NCBI GenBank assembly: GCA_964368075.1
Contig: CAYJAD010000095.1
Coordinates: forward strand, 1 to 6,014
Length of the DNA stretch: 6,014 nucleotides
Reading direction: 5' to 3'
Origin: CAYJAD01 sp964368075
GTDB lineage: Bacteria > Desulfobacterota > Desulfovibrionia > Desulfovibrionales > Desulfovibrionaceae
Shown here: in pieces, positions 5,993-6,014 of the stretch
How positions within the stretch are numbered: position 1 is the stretch's first letter
How the letters are laid out: each line of letters begins with the position of its first letter
The notes under the pieces: model-generated
Told to the model about the DNA's origin: nothing
Databases searched by the model: none
What the model saw: the letters and a program-made list of their open reading frames with translations, nothing else
Program-made: the position numbers and the translations under genes

Positions 5993-6014
5993 AAAGCGTT
6001 CCAACCTCGGTTCC

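Noticed and set aside
5983..6014. GGTTCC near the right edge as the T-arm of a tRNA gene or an attachment core
   Set aside because: Only 32 bases are visible, the match to a T-arm is incomplete, and no matching direct repeat is seen in bases 1-176.

Overview
The window looks like the integrase end of an integrated mobile genetic element, either a satellite-prophage-like element or a genomic island. All five credible genes lie on the minus strand, so transcription runs from high to low coordinates. The integrase has an N-terminal module (KYPGVYFREVQR..., then a 'VYYIVFKLNGK' segment) that resembles integrases I associate with Desulfovibrio-type sulfate reducers. A desulfovibrional host is therefore my best guess, but this is recall and not a search result. 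Nothing in the window is clearly core chromosome.

Layout in order of transcription: (1) a tyrosine recombinase (4846-5982) begins only 32 bases from the right edge, so its promoter and attachment site are mostly outside the window. (2) A 143-base spacer (4703-4845) carries a plausible promoter for the next gene. (3) A 537-residue, AT-rich, Lys/Asn-rich protein of unknown function (3053-4666) has an internal four-fold 15-residue repeat. (4) A 307-base gene-free stretch (2746-3052) holds a strong bidirectional terminator, two tandem 23-bp direct repeats and a 17-bp palindrome. (5) A 76-residue AlpA/excisionase-type helix-turn-helix protein follows (2515-2745). (6) A 158-residue probable DNA-binding protein follows that (1943-2419). 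(7) A perfect 12-bp hairpin abuts the ribosome binding site of the next gene. (8) A 572-residue DUF3987 (YfjI-like) P-loop protein (177-1895) ends the series. (9) A terminator lies at 39-88. I see no gene in bases 1-176.

Working model: the integrase and the AlpA-like protein form the integration/excision module. The AlpA-like, 158-residue and DUF3987 genes form one short operon for control and probably replication, read from the repeat-bearing region and ended by the terminator at 39-88. The order integrase, unknown gene, AlpA, DUF3987 protein recalls the intA-yfjH-alpA-yfjI segment of the E. coli CP4-57 cryptic prophage. The 537-residue gene sits between integrase and AlpA as a self-contained transcription unit with its own promoter-like sequence and terminator. 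That makes it the best candidate for variable cargo and the least explained part of the window.
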